64,000 nt of DNA, taken from contig NZ_KB904539.1 in NCBI RefSeq assembly GCF_000380085.1, forward strand, positions 124,001 to 188,000. The letters run 5' to 3'. Position 1 is the first letter of the stretch. Each line of letters starts with the position of its first letter. Both the position numbers and the translations under genes were made by a program. This document shows positions 36,986-46,668 of this stretch, piece by piece. Below the pieces are notes generated by a model that made no database searches, was not told the origin of the DNA, and saw nothing but the letters and a program-made list of their open reading frames with translations. The DNA is from Streptococcus merionis DSM 19192 (lineage in GTDB: Bacteria; Bacillota; Bacilli; Lactobacillales; Streptococcaceae).

Positions 36986-37489
36986 ATGAAAGAAAGATTA
37001 AAACGTCTAGGGCAAGTTTCGCATCAGGTCAGTGTCCACCAGCAAATCATGACTGAGTTGCTCTATCTCTTGATTACTGTTTTACTGGGTTCTGTCATTG
37101 TGAAGGTGTTTGTCTATGACCAGAAAGCGATGGCCTATGTGACAGAACTGATTTGTCTGGGGTTAGCAGTTGTCTATACAGTGGTTCGTCATGTTCGTCT
37201 GGGAGTAAAGATGACCTTAGATCGACTTAGTAGTTGGAATTTGACGCTCTTTTCCAGTCTCTTGTTAACAGTGATTTTTGGAATTTTTTATTACTATGTC
37301 AATGAGAGACAATACGTTAATCCGTGGGAGCTAGGTTTCTTGTCTGTTGTGGGAACTTTTTTCTTGGCTGTTTTGCTCATTCAGTTGGTCATCTTTTTAG
37401 TGATTCATTACCGTAAGCGACAGAAAAAAGCGGCTATCAAAGTCAAGGATTCTGAATGTGAAGAGTCAGTGGCTAAAGATTCTGAGTGA
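36986..37489 (+). CDS. Uncharacterised membrane protein (167 aa)
   Basis: Not assigned to a function. Four hydrophobic segments are at about residues 26-44, 51-66, 87-106 and 119-140, with a basic N-terminus (KERLKRLG) and a charged C-terminal tail (KKAAIKVKDSECEES). The arrangement recalls small DUF6773-like membrane proteins, but this is weak. It has its own -10-like TATAAT at 36952 and an AAGGAAAAAG site. No obvious partner gene. Confidence 0.7.
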   Translation: MKERLKRLGQVSHQVSVHQQIMTELLYLLITVLLGSVIVKVFVYDQKAMAYVTELICLGLAVVYTVVRHVRLGVKMTLDRLSSWNLTLFSSLLLTVIFGIFYYYVNERQYVNPWELGFLSVVGTFFLAVLLIQLVIFLVIHYRKRQKKAAIKVKDSECEESVAKDSE

Positions 37490-37644
37490 CATTGATCATT
37501 TGAAACAACATGGCAAGCCTATGAAGAGAGCTTCGCTTTCAGAGAAATGTATTTTCGCTCTTTGGTGTTACTATTTAGTGAAAAATATGGAATATACGAT
37601 TGTTAATTAGAAGAAAAACCACTATTTCTTTTCAAAGATGATAA

Positions 37645-37706
37645 AATGATTTAAAAAATTGCACTTATCAAAAGTTAGGATAGGTGCCATTTTTCATGCG
37701 TTTGTC
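37645..37706 (+). repeat. Dispersed hairpin R4, copy A
   Basis: TTAAAAAATTGCACTTAT then ATAGGTGCCATTTTTCATGCG; about 60 bp shared with 41964-42026. The stem is imperfect here. Confidence 0.6.
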
Positions 37707-37788
37707 GTGTTAAAACGAGGGAGGTCTTGCTTTTTAGCTTTCCTTTTGCTAAAATAAGACAATATTTTTAAGCAATGAGGGCGTAAGG

Positions 37789-38562
37789 ATGATTTTGACA
37801 GCATTTGATTCAGAGAAGCGGGCTATTATCAATCCAGAGGACTTGGTGGATAAGATTGAAGGATTTCCAAAAGTAGTGGTGTCGTGTTTTGCGAGAGAGA
37901 CTTTTGGTCGCATGGTGGCTGATTTTAAGGGGCGGGAAATCACACGGACGTCTATTGCTAATCAGGAGATACCAATCTATGTAGCAGAGCTAGCTGGTCA
38001 AAAAATTGGTCTTTTCAATTCTGTTGTTGGGGCTCCTGCCTGTGTGGCCATTCTAGAGGATTTGGTGGCTATGGGCATGGAGACTTTGGTCTTGTTTGGA
38101 ACCTGCGGGGTGCTGGATGATGATATCAAGGAGACCTCAATCATCGTGCCGACCATGGCGATTCGCGATGAAGGGACGTCCTTTCATTACGCGCCAGTAT
38201 CGGATGAAATCTTGCTCAACCAAGGTACGCAGGAACACTTGCTAGCCTTTTTAGAGAAGAATCAGATTTCCTATGCAACAGGTAAGGTCTGGACGACTGA
38301 TGGGATTTACCGTGAAACTGTCGGAAAGCTTAATCGTTGTAAAGAGCTTGGTGCGATTTGTGTGGACATGGAGGCTTCTGCGGTGGCTGCTTGGGCCGAT
38401 TTTCGTGAAGTTTCCGTCTGCCACTTTTTCTATGCAGCGGATCATCTCTCAGAAGAAGACTGGGATCCGAGAACCTTGTCCAATACGGCTGATTTGGATG
38501 AGAAAGACAAGGTTGCAGCTTTTGCGATGGCGTTAGCAGTGACATTTGCACAGAGAGGATAA
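37789..38562 (+). CDS. Nucleoside phosphorylase, uridine-phosphorylase-like (257 aa)
   Basis: A PNP/UDP-family phosphorylase that splits a nucleoside with phosphate into base and ribose-1-phosphate. Family signatures are FNSVVGAPACVAILEDL, VLFGTCGVLDD and the C-terminal CVDMEASAVAAWADF containing the Met-Glu ribose-binding pair. Uridine is the likely substrate because the next gene encodes a uridine-kinase-like protein one base away. The purine-versus-pyrimidine choice cannot be made firmly from motifs. Confidence 0.88.
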   Translation: MILTAFDSEKRAIINPEDLVDKIEGFPKVVVSCFARETFGRMVADFKGREITRTSIANQEIPIYVAELAGQKIGLFNSVVGAPACVAILEDLVAMGMETLVLFGTCGVLDDDIKETSIIVPTMAIRDEGTSFHYAPVSDEILLNQGTQEHLLAFLEKNQISYATGKVWTTDGIYRETVGKLNRCKELGAICVDMEASAVAAWADFREVSVCHFFYAADHLSEEDWDPRTLSNTADLDEKDKVAAFAMALAVTFAQRG

Positions 38563-38563
38563 G

Positions 38564-39211
38564 ATGGAGACATTACTCACAGAGATTTTAGCATTTATTG
38601 CTAAGCGAGAGAAGACGGTGATACGCATTTGTGGTCATGGCGGATCTGGCAAATCGACCTTCGCTCAACAACTGTTACAGGCTTTACCAGCAGGTGAGGC
38701 AAATCTGTTATCCTGTGACCCATATATTATATTAGGGAAGTACAGTCAAGACGCCTTGCTATCCTATGACATTGATGGCCAGTCTACTCAGCATGCTATT
38801 ACAGCCTGCCATCCTTTACGACATGAATTGTCTGGCCTCAGACGAGATTTGCAAATGCTGGCTGCTGGTATGGATATTTTGACGATAGATACGCCTTGGC
38901 AAGCTCAGGAGCGTCTTATGGCTAAACGCTCGGTTACTATTGTCGAGGGGATGACACCGACTTTTTTAGAGGCAGATTTATTTGACTTGTCGATTTTTAT
39001 CTATACTGATGGGGAGACAGAATTGATGCGGCGTCTGGCTAGAGACACGAGCCAGCGTGGTCGCGATGCAAGCTTTGTCCAACAGACGCATGCCCATCGC
39101 AGGCGACAGTATGAGCTTTACATGGCTCCCTTGATGTCAACTTTTGATCTAGTTATCAATCAGTCGGCTAACGATTTTGTAGTGGAGCGCAGCATTTTTT
39201 CAAGAGATTAA
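38564..39211 (+). CDS. Uridine-kinase-like P-loop kinase (215 aa)
   Basis: A P-loop kinase: Walker A GHGGSGKSTFA at residues about 21-31, LLSCDPYI.. as the substrate loop, and TIVEGMTPTFLEADLFDLSIFI then RRLARDTSQRGR, the lid pattern of uridine kinases and phosphoribulokinases. The start at 38564 follows GAGGATAAG immediately after the preceding stop. The frame from 38546 would overlap it. Pairing with the phosphorylase suggests nucleoside salvage, but the exact substrate is unproved. Confidence 0.78.
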   Translation: METLLTEILAFIAKREKTVIRICGHGGSGKSTFAQQLLQALPAGEANLLSCDPYIILGKYSQDALLSYDIDGQSTQHAITACHPLRHELSGLRRDLQMLAAGMDILTIDTPWQAQERLMAKRSVTIVEGMTPTFLEADLFDLSIFIYTDGETELMRRLARDTSQRGRDASFVQQTHAHRRRQYELYMAPLMSTFDLVINQSANDFVVERSIFSRD

Positions 39212-39256
39212 AGCTAAAAGCTATAAGAGATTATAAGTTTTTGAAAGCTAGAAAGG

Positions 39257-39287
39257 GGCTGACAATTCAGCCTTTTTAGTTTACAAT
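39257..39287 (+). promoter_or_regulatory. Terminator overlapped by the ecfA promoter; predicted leaderless start
   Basis: GGCTGA-CAAT-TCAGCC-TTTTT (39257-39277) ends the kinase transcript. CTGACA inside its stem (39259-39264), a 17-bp spacer and TACAAT (39282-39287) form the next promoter. The ATG at 39295 is 7 nt after the -10, at the expected transcription start. Confidence 0.65.
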
Positions 39288-39294
39288 AAAAGAG

Positions 39295-40977
39295 ATGAAA
39301 AAAACGATGATTGAACTCAAAAACCTGTCTTTTAAATATGATGCTCAGGCTGAGCCGACCTTAAAAAATTTGGATGTGACCATTGCTGAGGGCGAGAAAG
39401 TCTTGATTGCTGGGCCGTCTGGTTCAGGAAAATCAACCTTGGGGCAACTTCTGAATGGCATTATTCCCCACATCTACAAAGGGGAGATGTCTGGGGAGTT
39501 TTTGCTGGCAGGTCAGCCAGCTTTTGGCCTGTCTATCTATGAGAGGTCTCAGTTAGTGTCAACTGTTTTGCAGGATACGGATGGCCAATTTATCGGTTTA
39601 TCAGTAGCGGAGGACATGGCTTTTGCCTTGGAAAATGACATGGTTGAGCAAGCTGACATGAAGGTGCAGGTTGCTAAGTGGGCTGACCAATTGGAATTGA
39701 CTGACTTCTTGCATCAGCGCCCTCAAGATTTGTCGGGTGGACAAAAACAGCGGGTCAGCTTAGCAGGTGTTCTTATTGATGAGAGTCCGATTTTGCTCTT
39801 TGATGAACCGTTGGCTAATCTGGATCCACAGGCTGGTCGCGATACGATTGCACTCATCAAGCAGTTGCAAGCTGAAACTGGCGCGACGACCGTGATCATT
39901 GAGCACCGTCTGGAAGAGGTGCTAGCTCTTGAGCTGGATCGGATTATCTTGATCAATGAAGGCAAACTTATTTTTAACGGCACACCGAGTTCGCTTTTAG
40001 CGACGACCTTGCTGGTGGAAAATGGGATTCGTGAGCCACTTTACTTGTCTGTATTGAGGGAGCTGGGTTATGACCTAACAGCTGATAAGCCATTGGACAA
40101 GCTGAATGCGCTGGATGTGACAGGCTTGACTGCTCTGCCATTGCCCCAAGAAAATCAGCCTTCCGCTAGCGATGTTCGACCGATCCTGAGCGTACGAAAC
40201 TTGAGTTTTGGCTATACGGACAGAATGGTTCTCAAGGAAATTGATCTGGATTTGCGGGCTGGAGAGCGTCTGGCTATTGTCGGAAAAAATGGTGCAGGCA
40301 AGTCAACACTGGCTAAAGCGCTTTGTCGGTTTGTGGAGGCGGATGGAGAAATCCTCTGGCAGGGACAAGATATTTCTGGCGATTCGATCAAGGAGCGCGC
40401 CGAACGTATCGGCTATGTCCTGCAAAATCCTAATCAGATGATTAGTCAGACCATGATTTTTGACGAAGTGGCACTTGGTTTGCGTTTGCGTGGTATTGAT
40501 GAGGCAGAAATTGAAAAGCGCGTGCACGATGTTTTGAAGGTCTGCGGTCTGTATACTATGCGTAAATGGCCGATTTCAGCTCTATCATACGGGCAGAAGA
40601 AGCGCGTGACGATTGCTGCTATTTTGGTCTTGGGAGCTAAGGTGTTACTATTGGATGAACCAACGGCTGGTCAGGATCAAGCTCACTATCAGGAAATGAT
40701 GGCCTTTCTGGATGACTTAGCTAAGGCTGGGCACACCATTGTTATGATTACCCATGATATGCAATTGATGTTGGAATACAGCGATCGGTGTATCGTAGTT
40801 TTAAATGGTCAGATTATAGCAGATCAATTGCCAGTTGCGGTGTTATCAGACCTGCATTTGGTTAAGCAGGCTCACCTGAGGGAGACCAGTATTTTCACAC
40901 TAGCCCAGCGTCTAGGCATGGATCCGATTGAGCTTAGCTATTTTTACAAGGAAAGGAGTCAGCAGGATGGCATCTAA
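39295..40977 (+). CDS. Fused energy-coupling-factor ABC ATPase (560 aa)
   Basis: Two complete ABC ATPase domains in one chain. Domain 1 has GPSGSGKST (about 39-47), [10 protein letters not shown] and [12 protein letters not shown]. Domain 2 has GKNGAGKST (about 328-336), [10 protein letters not shown] and [11 protein letters not shown]. Fused EcfA-EcfA' chains of this YkoD-like kind drive vitamin uptake with EcfT and an S component. The gene overlaps ecfT by 11 nt. The first ATG (39295) has no ribosome site and would be leaderless; the ATG at 39307 is an alternative start. Confidence 0.9.
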   Translation: MKKTMIELKNLSFKYDAQAEPTLKNLDVTIAEGEKVLIAGPSGSGKSTLGQLLNGIIPHIYKGEMSGEFLLAGQPAFGLSIYERSQLVSTVLQDTDGQFIGLSVAEDMAFALENDMVEQADMKVQVAKWADQLELTDFLHQRPQDLSGGQKQRVSLAGVLIDESPILLFDEPLANLDPQAGRDTIALIKQLQAETGATTVIIEHRLEEVLALELDRIILINEGKLIFNGTPSSLLATTLLVENGIREPLYLSVLRELGYDLTADKPLDKLNALDVTGLTALPLPQENQPSASDVRPILSVRNLSFGYTDRMVLKEIDLDLRAGERLAIVGKNGAGKSTLAKALCRFVEADGEILWQGQDISGDSIKERAERIGYVLQNPNQMISQTMIFDEVALGLRLRGIDEAEIEKRVHDVLKVCGLYTMRKWPISALSYGQKKRVTIAAILVLGAKVLLLDEPTAGQDQAHYQEMMAFLDDLAKAGHTIVMITHDMQLMLEYSDRCIVVLNGQIIADQLPVAVLSDLHLVKQAHLRETSIFTLAQRLGMDPIELSYFYKERSQQDGI

Positions 40978-41800
40978 TCCTAAGATTCTCGGTTATCAGC
41001 CGGGACAGAGTTTTATCCATGAGATGTCAGGGGTCAGCAAGTTGATTTTCTTTATCCTTGTCTCAGTGTCTGTTATGGCAACTTATGATACACGCTTGAT
41101 TTTAGCAGTTGCTTTAGCTAGCATGGTCTTATTTCACTTATCAGGTATCAAATGGCGTCAGATAACCTTTGTTCTGGCCTTTATTGGTATATTTTTAGTT
41201 ATCAATCTGGTAACCATTTACCTTTTTAGTCCGGAATACGGTGTGGGCATTTATGAAAGTCGAACGTTACTGGCACAAGGCTGGGGAAGATTTACAGTAA
41301 CGGCTGAGCAACTCTTTTACCTCTTTAATGTTTTTATCAAATATTTCTGTACAGTACCCTTGGCTATTCTTTTTTTGATGACGACACATCCTAGTCAGTT
41401 TGCCTCCAGTCTTAATCAGATCGGTCTATCTTACAAGGTAGCATATGCAGTTAGCTTGACGCTCCGCTATGTACCAGACCTGCAGGAAGAATACAGCATG
41501 ATTAAGAAAAGTCAGGAAGCGCGTGGATTGGAATTATCACAAAAAGCTAAGCTAAGTCAGCGGATCAAAGGAAACCTGCAAATCATCTTGCCTCTGATTT
41601 TTAGCTCCCTTAACCGCATTGAGACCATCTCAACCGCCATGGAGCTTCGTCGATTCGGTCAACACCCAAAGCGGACTTGGTACACTCAGCAGGCCCTGTC
41701 AAAAATAGATTACCTAGCTATTGGCTTAAGTCTCTTGGTACTCATCGTCACGCTTAGTCTTTTTGCTCTCAATGAAGGAAGATTTTACAATCCGTTTTAA
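40967..41800 (+). CDS. Energy-coupling-factor transmembrane protein EcfT (277 aa)
   Basis: The T component that links S proteins to the ATPases. It has about five membrane helices and the two diagnostic Ala/Leu-Arg motifs in the cytosolic coupling helices: [10 protein letters not shown] and TAMELRRFG. The start at 40967 follows GAAAGGAG and overlaps the end of the ATPase gene, so the two are coupled; the frame from 40928 is a longer artefact. No S-component gene is adjacent on either side. Confidence 0.9.
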   Translation: MASNPKILGYQPGQSFIHEMSGVSKLIFFILVSVSVMATYDTRLILAVALASMVLFHLSGIKWRQITFVLAFIGIFLVINLVTIYLFSPEYGVGIYESRTLLAQGWGRFTVTAEQLFYLFNVFIKYFCTVPLAILFLMTTHPSQFASSLNQIGLSYKVAYAVSLTLRYVPDLQEEYSMIKKSQEARGLELSQKAKLSQRIKGNLQIILPLIFSSLNRIETISTAMELRRFGQHPKRTWYTQQALSKIDYLAIGLSLLVLIVTLSLFALNEGRFYNPF

Positions 41801-41963
41801 GGTTATCTATATCAAAAAAGCTAGCAGTGAATCACGACAAATGCAGGAAGAAAATTTCCTTTTCAGGAATCTATTTTCAATTTGTAGTGTTACGATTTTG
41901 AGAAAATTGTAGTACACCTACCCGTTGATGAGAGAAAATCTAATAGTTCTTTTAAAAAACTAT
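41801..41963. other. Non-coding stretch after ecfT
   Basis: No gene, terminator or repeat recognised before the R4 hairpin. Confidence 0.4.
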
Positions 41964-42026
41964 GAAATTGTTTTAAAAATTGCACTTATGAAAAACTGGA
42001 TAAGTGCAATTTTTTATGCACCTGTC
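41964..42026 (+). terminator. Dispersed hairpin R4, copy B (terminator-like)
   Basis: AAAATTGCACTTAT pairs with ATAAGTGCAATTTT, followed by TT. The flanks match 37645-37706. Confidence 0.75.
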
Positions 42027-42189
42027 CTGACAGTGAGTAGCAAAGCAAGTGTCAAAGAAGCTCCAGTGGATGATTTTTGTCCTATTCTCTGATTTTTAGC
42101 AAATATAGGCCAGTTGATCAATTTTTTCTAGAAATCTCAATGCAATCTTAAGACGATGTAATTTTTATGTATGGTTTTCTTAGACCCCC

Positions 42190-42218
42190 TTGACTGCGGT
42201 TACACGGTGTGTTTTAAT
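42190..42218 (+). promoter_or_regulatory. Promoter of the transglutaminase-like surface gene
   Basis: TTGACT-17-TTTAAT. It lies inside the longer reading frame from 42190, supporting the start at 42283. Confidence 0.6.
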
Positions 42219-42282
42219 GAGTGAGGTGGTGATTAGAGTTAGTTCTAATCACAAAAAACGAAGCAAAGGGAAAAGATCATTT

Positions 42283-45180
42283 ATGAAGAAACAATTTATC
42301 CTCCTCAGTGTTGCAGCGATTGGGATAACACTCTCTACTCCTGCCTATTCTGCTGATACGGCGAGCCATGTGCTGGCTATGCAGAAAGATCCGCAGAAGA
42401 AGCTAAATTCCGAGTATATGGAAAAGTCTTCTTTAAGCAACGCGGACTTTATCAAAAATTTGGTAAAAGAAAAGGGGCAAGATGCCGTTGTATCCATCTG
42501 GAAGCTCGGTGAAGGATCAGAATACAAATCAGGCATAAAACTACAAGATTTAGAGAAAGCACTACCTGAAAACACACAATTTGTGGTTATCAATCATAAG
42601 AATAGCCATGAAAATACCGTTTTCATCGTCAACAAAAACGATGAAATCATTAATTCTCAAGAAGAGTATGATGATCTTTTTAAAGATCGTAACTTCCTTC
42701 TCAATACTGGAAAGACGGTTCACACTAGCTTTAATATCGCTTCAGACCTTAACCTGCGTTATTTGTTGGCAGGTGGTGGTCTACGTACGGGAGGAATTCA
42801 ACGGTTAAAAACTTCTGGAGTGCAGATTAATTCCCAAAGGATACATTTTTCTACGGATTTAACTCATTTTTCAGAATACATAACCCTTGAAAAATACCAG
42901 CAAAATGATGCAAAGTTGATTGAGCTGATTAAGAAAGCAGGAATTGATGCTCAAGCGGACAGTGATGAAGAGAAAGTCAAGAAATGGCTGATCTATATCC
43001 TGAACACGATTTCTTATGATTATAAGGCCTACTATAGTGATAAATATGCCGACTATCTCAGAGCATCAAACATTTTTTCAGTTACAGACCATCAAACAGC
43101 CATGTGTCTAGGTTTTGGTGTGACGACAGCTCGTGCCTTAAATCTTATGGGAATACCTGCTTACCAGGTGGAAGGTCAGCTTGGACTAAATAATCGCTCC
43201 AGTGGCTCTCATGCGGCTACTCGTGCTTACTTTGGTAAAGAGTGGCACACCATTGATTCGACTACAGGTTGGTCTTTAGGAGAAGAGCATCGTGCACATA
43301 ACGAAAGCGCTTACAAAGAGAGGATTGATACTTACAACATCCTTGATGTAAGTCATCGGAACGCGTCGTTCAATGTGAGCAATCCCCAAGGATTCATGAC
43401 AATCAATGCCGAGTTTGAAAACTGGGCGAAGAAGCAGGATACTAAAACTTTGCTGTATCTCAACTCAGAGGTTGCGTTAAAAAACAGAGTTCCTCATATG
43501 ATTTCAAAGGATTTGAAAGAAAACTTGATGATGAGACGTCAAGAGCTGGTTCAAGCTCTGAAAACAGTTGCGGATGCAACCTACGATAGTTCGAATGAAT
43601 GGAGAGGTCAAAAGGCGAAAAGTTTTTTAGAGACACTTTTAAAAGATACTAAGAACCTCCCAAATGAAGAGCTGGACTTAGAAGATTATGATAAATACAA
43701 TAAAGCTCTCAATGTTACTTACCCATTTTATGGACAACTTACTACTGACAAAACATTGTCTCAAAAACTGGAACCGTTAGAGCAACAAGCGAAAATTCTC
43801 CATGAATTAGAAGAATTAAAACAAAACCCAAACAAACTAAGCCAAGAAGAACTCGCTAAGAAAACAGCTGAATTGCAAGCTCAAAAAGCGAAGGCAGGAC
43901 AGAGTGAGGCAGACAGACTAGCACAAGCAGTAGCTAAGCAGCAAGCAGAGGAGGAAGCACAAAAAGCGGCTCAAAAAGAGCAAGAAGAACAAGAACGCCA
44001 ACAAGCAGAGTTAAAAGCTGCTAAAGAAAAAGCAGAGCAAGAAAAAGCAACTCAATCGGCAGCAGCTCAGCCACAACCCGAATCGCAATCGCAGCAAGTA
44101 GACTCAGAAGGAACTGTTCGAGAAGGAGCTACAGACTCACAAGCTACTTTACAGGCTCAAGCGGAAGAGGCAGAGCGTGCTGCTAAAGAAGCAGCAGAAA
44201 AAGTTGAAGCAGCTAAGAACGAGTTGGTTCAAAAACAAGCAGAATTAGAACGTCTTACCCAAGAAGCCACAGAAAAAGCTGATACCATTCAGGCAGAAGC
44301 AGCTCAACCGCAATCTGAATTGCCAGCGCAACAAGAAGAATCAGAAGGAAGCGTTCAAGACGAAACTACAGATTCACAAACTACCATGCCAGTTCAGCCA
44401 TCAGACCAAGAAGTTGCTGCCCAATCAGCAGCTGGAGAGACTAGCACAGCTCAGACAGAATTACTTCAACAACAGGCTGATTTGCAAGATCAAACAGCAG
44501 AGGCAGAGCGTGCTGCCCAAGAAGCCGTAGCAAAAGCTAATGCTGCTCAGGCAGAACTAGCCCAAAAACAAGCAGAAGCAGAGCGTGCTGCCCAAGAAGC
44601 CGTAGCAAAAGCTAGTGCCGCTCAGGCGGAGTTAACCCAAAAACAAGCAGAATCAGAACGACCTGCCCAAGAATCTACAGAAAAAGCTAATGTAGTTCAG
44701 GAAGAGTCAACTCAGCCACAACCCGAACTGCAAGAGCAACAGGTAGAATCAGAAGAAAGCGCTCAAGACGAGACTACAGATTCACAAACTACCATGCCAG
44801 CTCAGCCATCAGAACAGGAACTTGCTGGTCAATCAGCAGTTGAAAAGGCTAATACGATTCAAGGGGGATCGGATTCATCAAGTGCTCCAATTACTCCGCA
44901 GTCAGAAGATAAAGGCTCAATGAAGTCAGATTCTACTGCACCAAAAGGATTAGAAGAAGGAAGTGATCAAAAAGCATCAACTCAGAAACAGGAAGAATCA
45001 TCAGACCAACAGAGTGCAAGCACCAAACAAACAAAAAGCACCTCAAACCAAGCTAATCAAGCACAAAATCATCTTCCCAAAACGAATGTTATCAACAACC
45101 CGTTGTTACAATTGTTGGGCACTGTTCAGTTAGTATTTGCTTTACTCTTAAAACTTGTTCACAGAAAATCGAATAACTAA
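42283..45180 (+). CDS. Wall-anchored transglutaminase-like protein with coiled-coil stalk (965 aa)
   Basis: Secreted: the signal peptide MKKQFILLSVAAIGITLSTP ends near YSA. The middle holds a transglutaminase/protease-like core with Cys in HQTAMCLGFGVTTARALNLMG, His in GKEWHTIDSTTGW and Asp two residues later, the Cys-His-Asp triad. After about residue 500 comes a long Gln/Glu/Ala-rich coiled-coil stalk with near-tandem repeats (AERAAQEAVAKA twice, TTDSQTTMP twice). The C-terminus has LPKTN, a hydrophobic helix and KLVHRKSNN, a sortase signal with Asn rather than Gly. It could crosslink proteins or cleave peptides at the surface. The start at 42283 is supported by the promoter position. Confidence 0.85.
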   Translation: MKKQFILLSVAAIGITLSTPAYSADTASHVLAMQKDPQKKLNSEYMEKSSLSNADFIKNLVKEKGQDAVVSIWKLGEGSEYKSGIKLQDLEKALPENTQFVVINHKNSHENTVFIVNKNDEIINSQEEYDDLFKDRNFLLNTGKTVHTSFNIASDLNLRYLLAGGGLRTGGIQRLKTSGVQINSQRIHFSTDLTHFSEYITLEKYQQNDAKLIELIKKAGIDAQADSDEEKVKKWLIYILNTISYDYKAYYSDKYADYLRASNIFSVTDHQTAMCLGFGVTTARALNLMGIPAYQVEGQLGLNNRSSGSHAATRAYFGKEWHTIDSTTGWSLGEEHRAHNESAYKERIDTYNILDVSHRNASFNVSNPQGFMTINAEFENWAKKQDTKTLLYLNSEVALKNRVPHMISKDLKENLMMRRQELVQALKTVADATYDSSNEWRGQKAKSFLETLLKDTKNLPNEELDLEDYDKYNKALNVTYPFYGQLTTDKTLSQKLEPLEQQAKILHELEELKQNPNKLSQEELAKKTAELQAQKAKAGQSEADRLAQAVAKQQAEEEAQKAAQKEQEEQERQQAELKAAKEKAEQEKATQSAAAQPQPESQSQQVDSEGTVREGATDSQATLQAQAEEAERAAKEAAEKVEAAKNELVQKQAELERLTQEATEKADTIQAEAAQPQSELPAQQEESEGSVQDETTDSQTTMPVQPSDQEVAAQSAAGETSTAQTELLQQQADLQDQTAEAERAAQEAVAKANAAQAELAQKQAEAERAAQEAVAKASAAQAELTQKQAESERPAQESTEKANVVQEESTQPQPELQEQQVESEESAQDETTDSQTTMPAQPSEQELAGQSAVEKANTIQGGSDSSSAPITPQSEDKGSMKSDSTAPKGLEEGSDQKASTQKQEESSDQQSASTKQTKSTSNQANQAQNHLPKTNVINNPLLQLLGTVQLVFALLLKLVHRKSNN

Positions 45181-45332
45181 ATGGATAACATGACCTTTCT
45201 GGCTTGAAGCTATATCATGTTTTCACTTTAAAAAGGATGTTGTGCTATTTCTAGAGGCCTTTTCGACAGTGTCTAGTCGGAGGTTTAACAGAATGGCTGA
45301 CTAGATTGTTTTAAAGTGGATTGTCTATATCA

Positions 45333-45374
45333 CCAAAAGACCACTGCTCAAATAGATAAGCAGTGGTCTTTTGG
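45333..45374. terminator. Bidirectional terminator
   Basis: CCAAAAGACCACTGCT pairs with AGCAGTGGTCTTTTGG (16 bp), serving both the surface gene and telA. Confidence 0.9.
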
Positions 45375-45375
45375 A

Positions 45376-46668
45376 TTATTGTGCTATATCGGGGGTAACG
45401 TCTTCAGGGGAAGATTTGGCAAGATTTTCTTGAGTAGCTTTGCCTTCTTCAAGCAAAGCTTCAACGATCTTACGGTCACGTAACATGACAGAATCATTGA
45501 TGGTCTGGGCTGACTTGACAATTGTTGCTTCAAGTTGTTGACGTTGGGCACGGCCATTATTGATGGCTTGGATGATGCCCTCGTTTTGCGCAACAAGGCT
45601 CTCGGCCAACTTAGTGACCGTTTCTACAGCTAAGGTTGGTCGTTGAGCAGTAGCCTCCATGCGCGGAATAGCTTCCTTACTGGTCTCAGCTAACATTTGA
45701 AGCGCAGCATTATTGGCATTGATAATAGCATCAGCAGTGACTTCGGCCTTAACTGACTGTTGGAGCATGCCGAGCTGAGCGATAGAGAGTTTCATGGTTG
45801 GAATGGTATTGCGACGAATCATGCCGAGTTTTTGCTTCATGTCTGAAGAAACTTTTACCAGATTGCGCATCTGTGGCGTAGTAGCCCAAGCGACATAGAG
45901 ACGACTGATGTATTCGGTACGTTGCTGCTCTAGTGAATTGACAACCTCTGTTATCCGCATCATTTCTTCATTTTTCACTTGATAGTCAACAGATGTTGGA
46001 TCCAGTAAAGCCAGTTCATTTTGAAGTTTATGAGCACGCTGACTAGCTTCGCGACCGCTGGCTTCAACAAAGGCAATAACGCCAACTAGGTTTTCAATAG
46101 AATTGGTATTTTCTTCAATCAGTAGCTCAGCTGAGACAATATTGCGCGAAAGGGTATCCTCGTTTTTGGCAACACTAGCTGCGAGACTGTCCATGCGATT
46201 CTCGATTGATTGTGCTTCAAAGTAGAAATCCTGAATAGTGTTTTTACTTTGCTTGAAGAGTTTTTGGAGGAGGTTTGGTTTCTTTTCTAACTCAGCGGCT
46301 TCCGCTACGTTTTTGTACTTCGCAACAAAGCCATTTAACTCACGGTTGGTGTTTAAGAGCATCTCATCCACTTGAGGGATTTGGATGTTCTTTTGTTCTT
46401 TGAGAATGTGATTGACGGTCTTATTGACATCATCAACAGCTTCCTTACCAAAATCCAAAAGACTGTTTTGGTTTTCAACAAAGGTATCAACTAAGGACGG
46501 CACGCGACTTGAAATCGCCTGTTTTTGCTCATCGGTCAATTTATCAAAGAATGAGAGACTATCAGCCTCACCTTCAGTAGTTTGTTGGATAAGCTCCGTT
46601 GTTTTATCTGTTGGAACAGCAGCCGAATTGGCAATTTTATCAATATCAAAGTGAAATTCTTGAGACAT
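45376..46668 (-). CDS. TelA/YaaN family protein (430 aa)
   Basis: A largely helical cytosolic protein of the TelA ('toxic anion resistance') family, found with XpaC in Firmicutes. Conserved stretches include MRNLVKVSSDMKQKLGMIRRNTIPTMKLSIAQLGML and TVTKLAESLVAQNEGIIQAI. Relatives affect resistance to tellurite, nisin and cell-wall antibiotics, with no known biochemical activity. An AAGGAG-type site precedes the ATG. It lies 200 nt downstream of the XpaC-like gene on the same strand, the usual pairing. Confidence 0.9.
   Translation of the reverse strand: MSQEFHFDIDKIANSAAVPTDKTTELIQQTTEGEADSLSFFDKLTDEQKQAISSRVPSLVDTFVENQNSLLDFGKEAVDDVNKTVNHILKEQKNIQIPQVDEMLLNTNRELNGFVAKYKNVAEAAELEKKPNLLQKLFKQSKNTIQDFYFEAQSIENRMDSLAASVAKNEDTLSRNIVSAELLIEENTNSIENLVGVIAFVEASGREASQRAHKLQNELALLDPTSVDYQVKNEEMMRITEVVNSLEQQRTEYISRLYVAWATTPQMRNLVKVSSDMKQKLGMIRRNTIPTMKLSIAQLGMLQQSVKAEVTADAIINANNAALQMLAETSKEAIPRMEATAQRPTLAVETVTKLAESLVAQNEGIIQAINNGRAQRQQLEATIVKSAQTINDSVMLRDRKIVEALLEEGKATQENLAKSSPEDVTPDIAQ

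Noticed and set aside
39295..41800. Cobalt or nickel transporter (CbiO/CbiQ) label for the ECF genes
   Set aside because: No CbiM/CbiN or cobalamin genes nearby; the fused ATPase with EcfT is better described generically.
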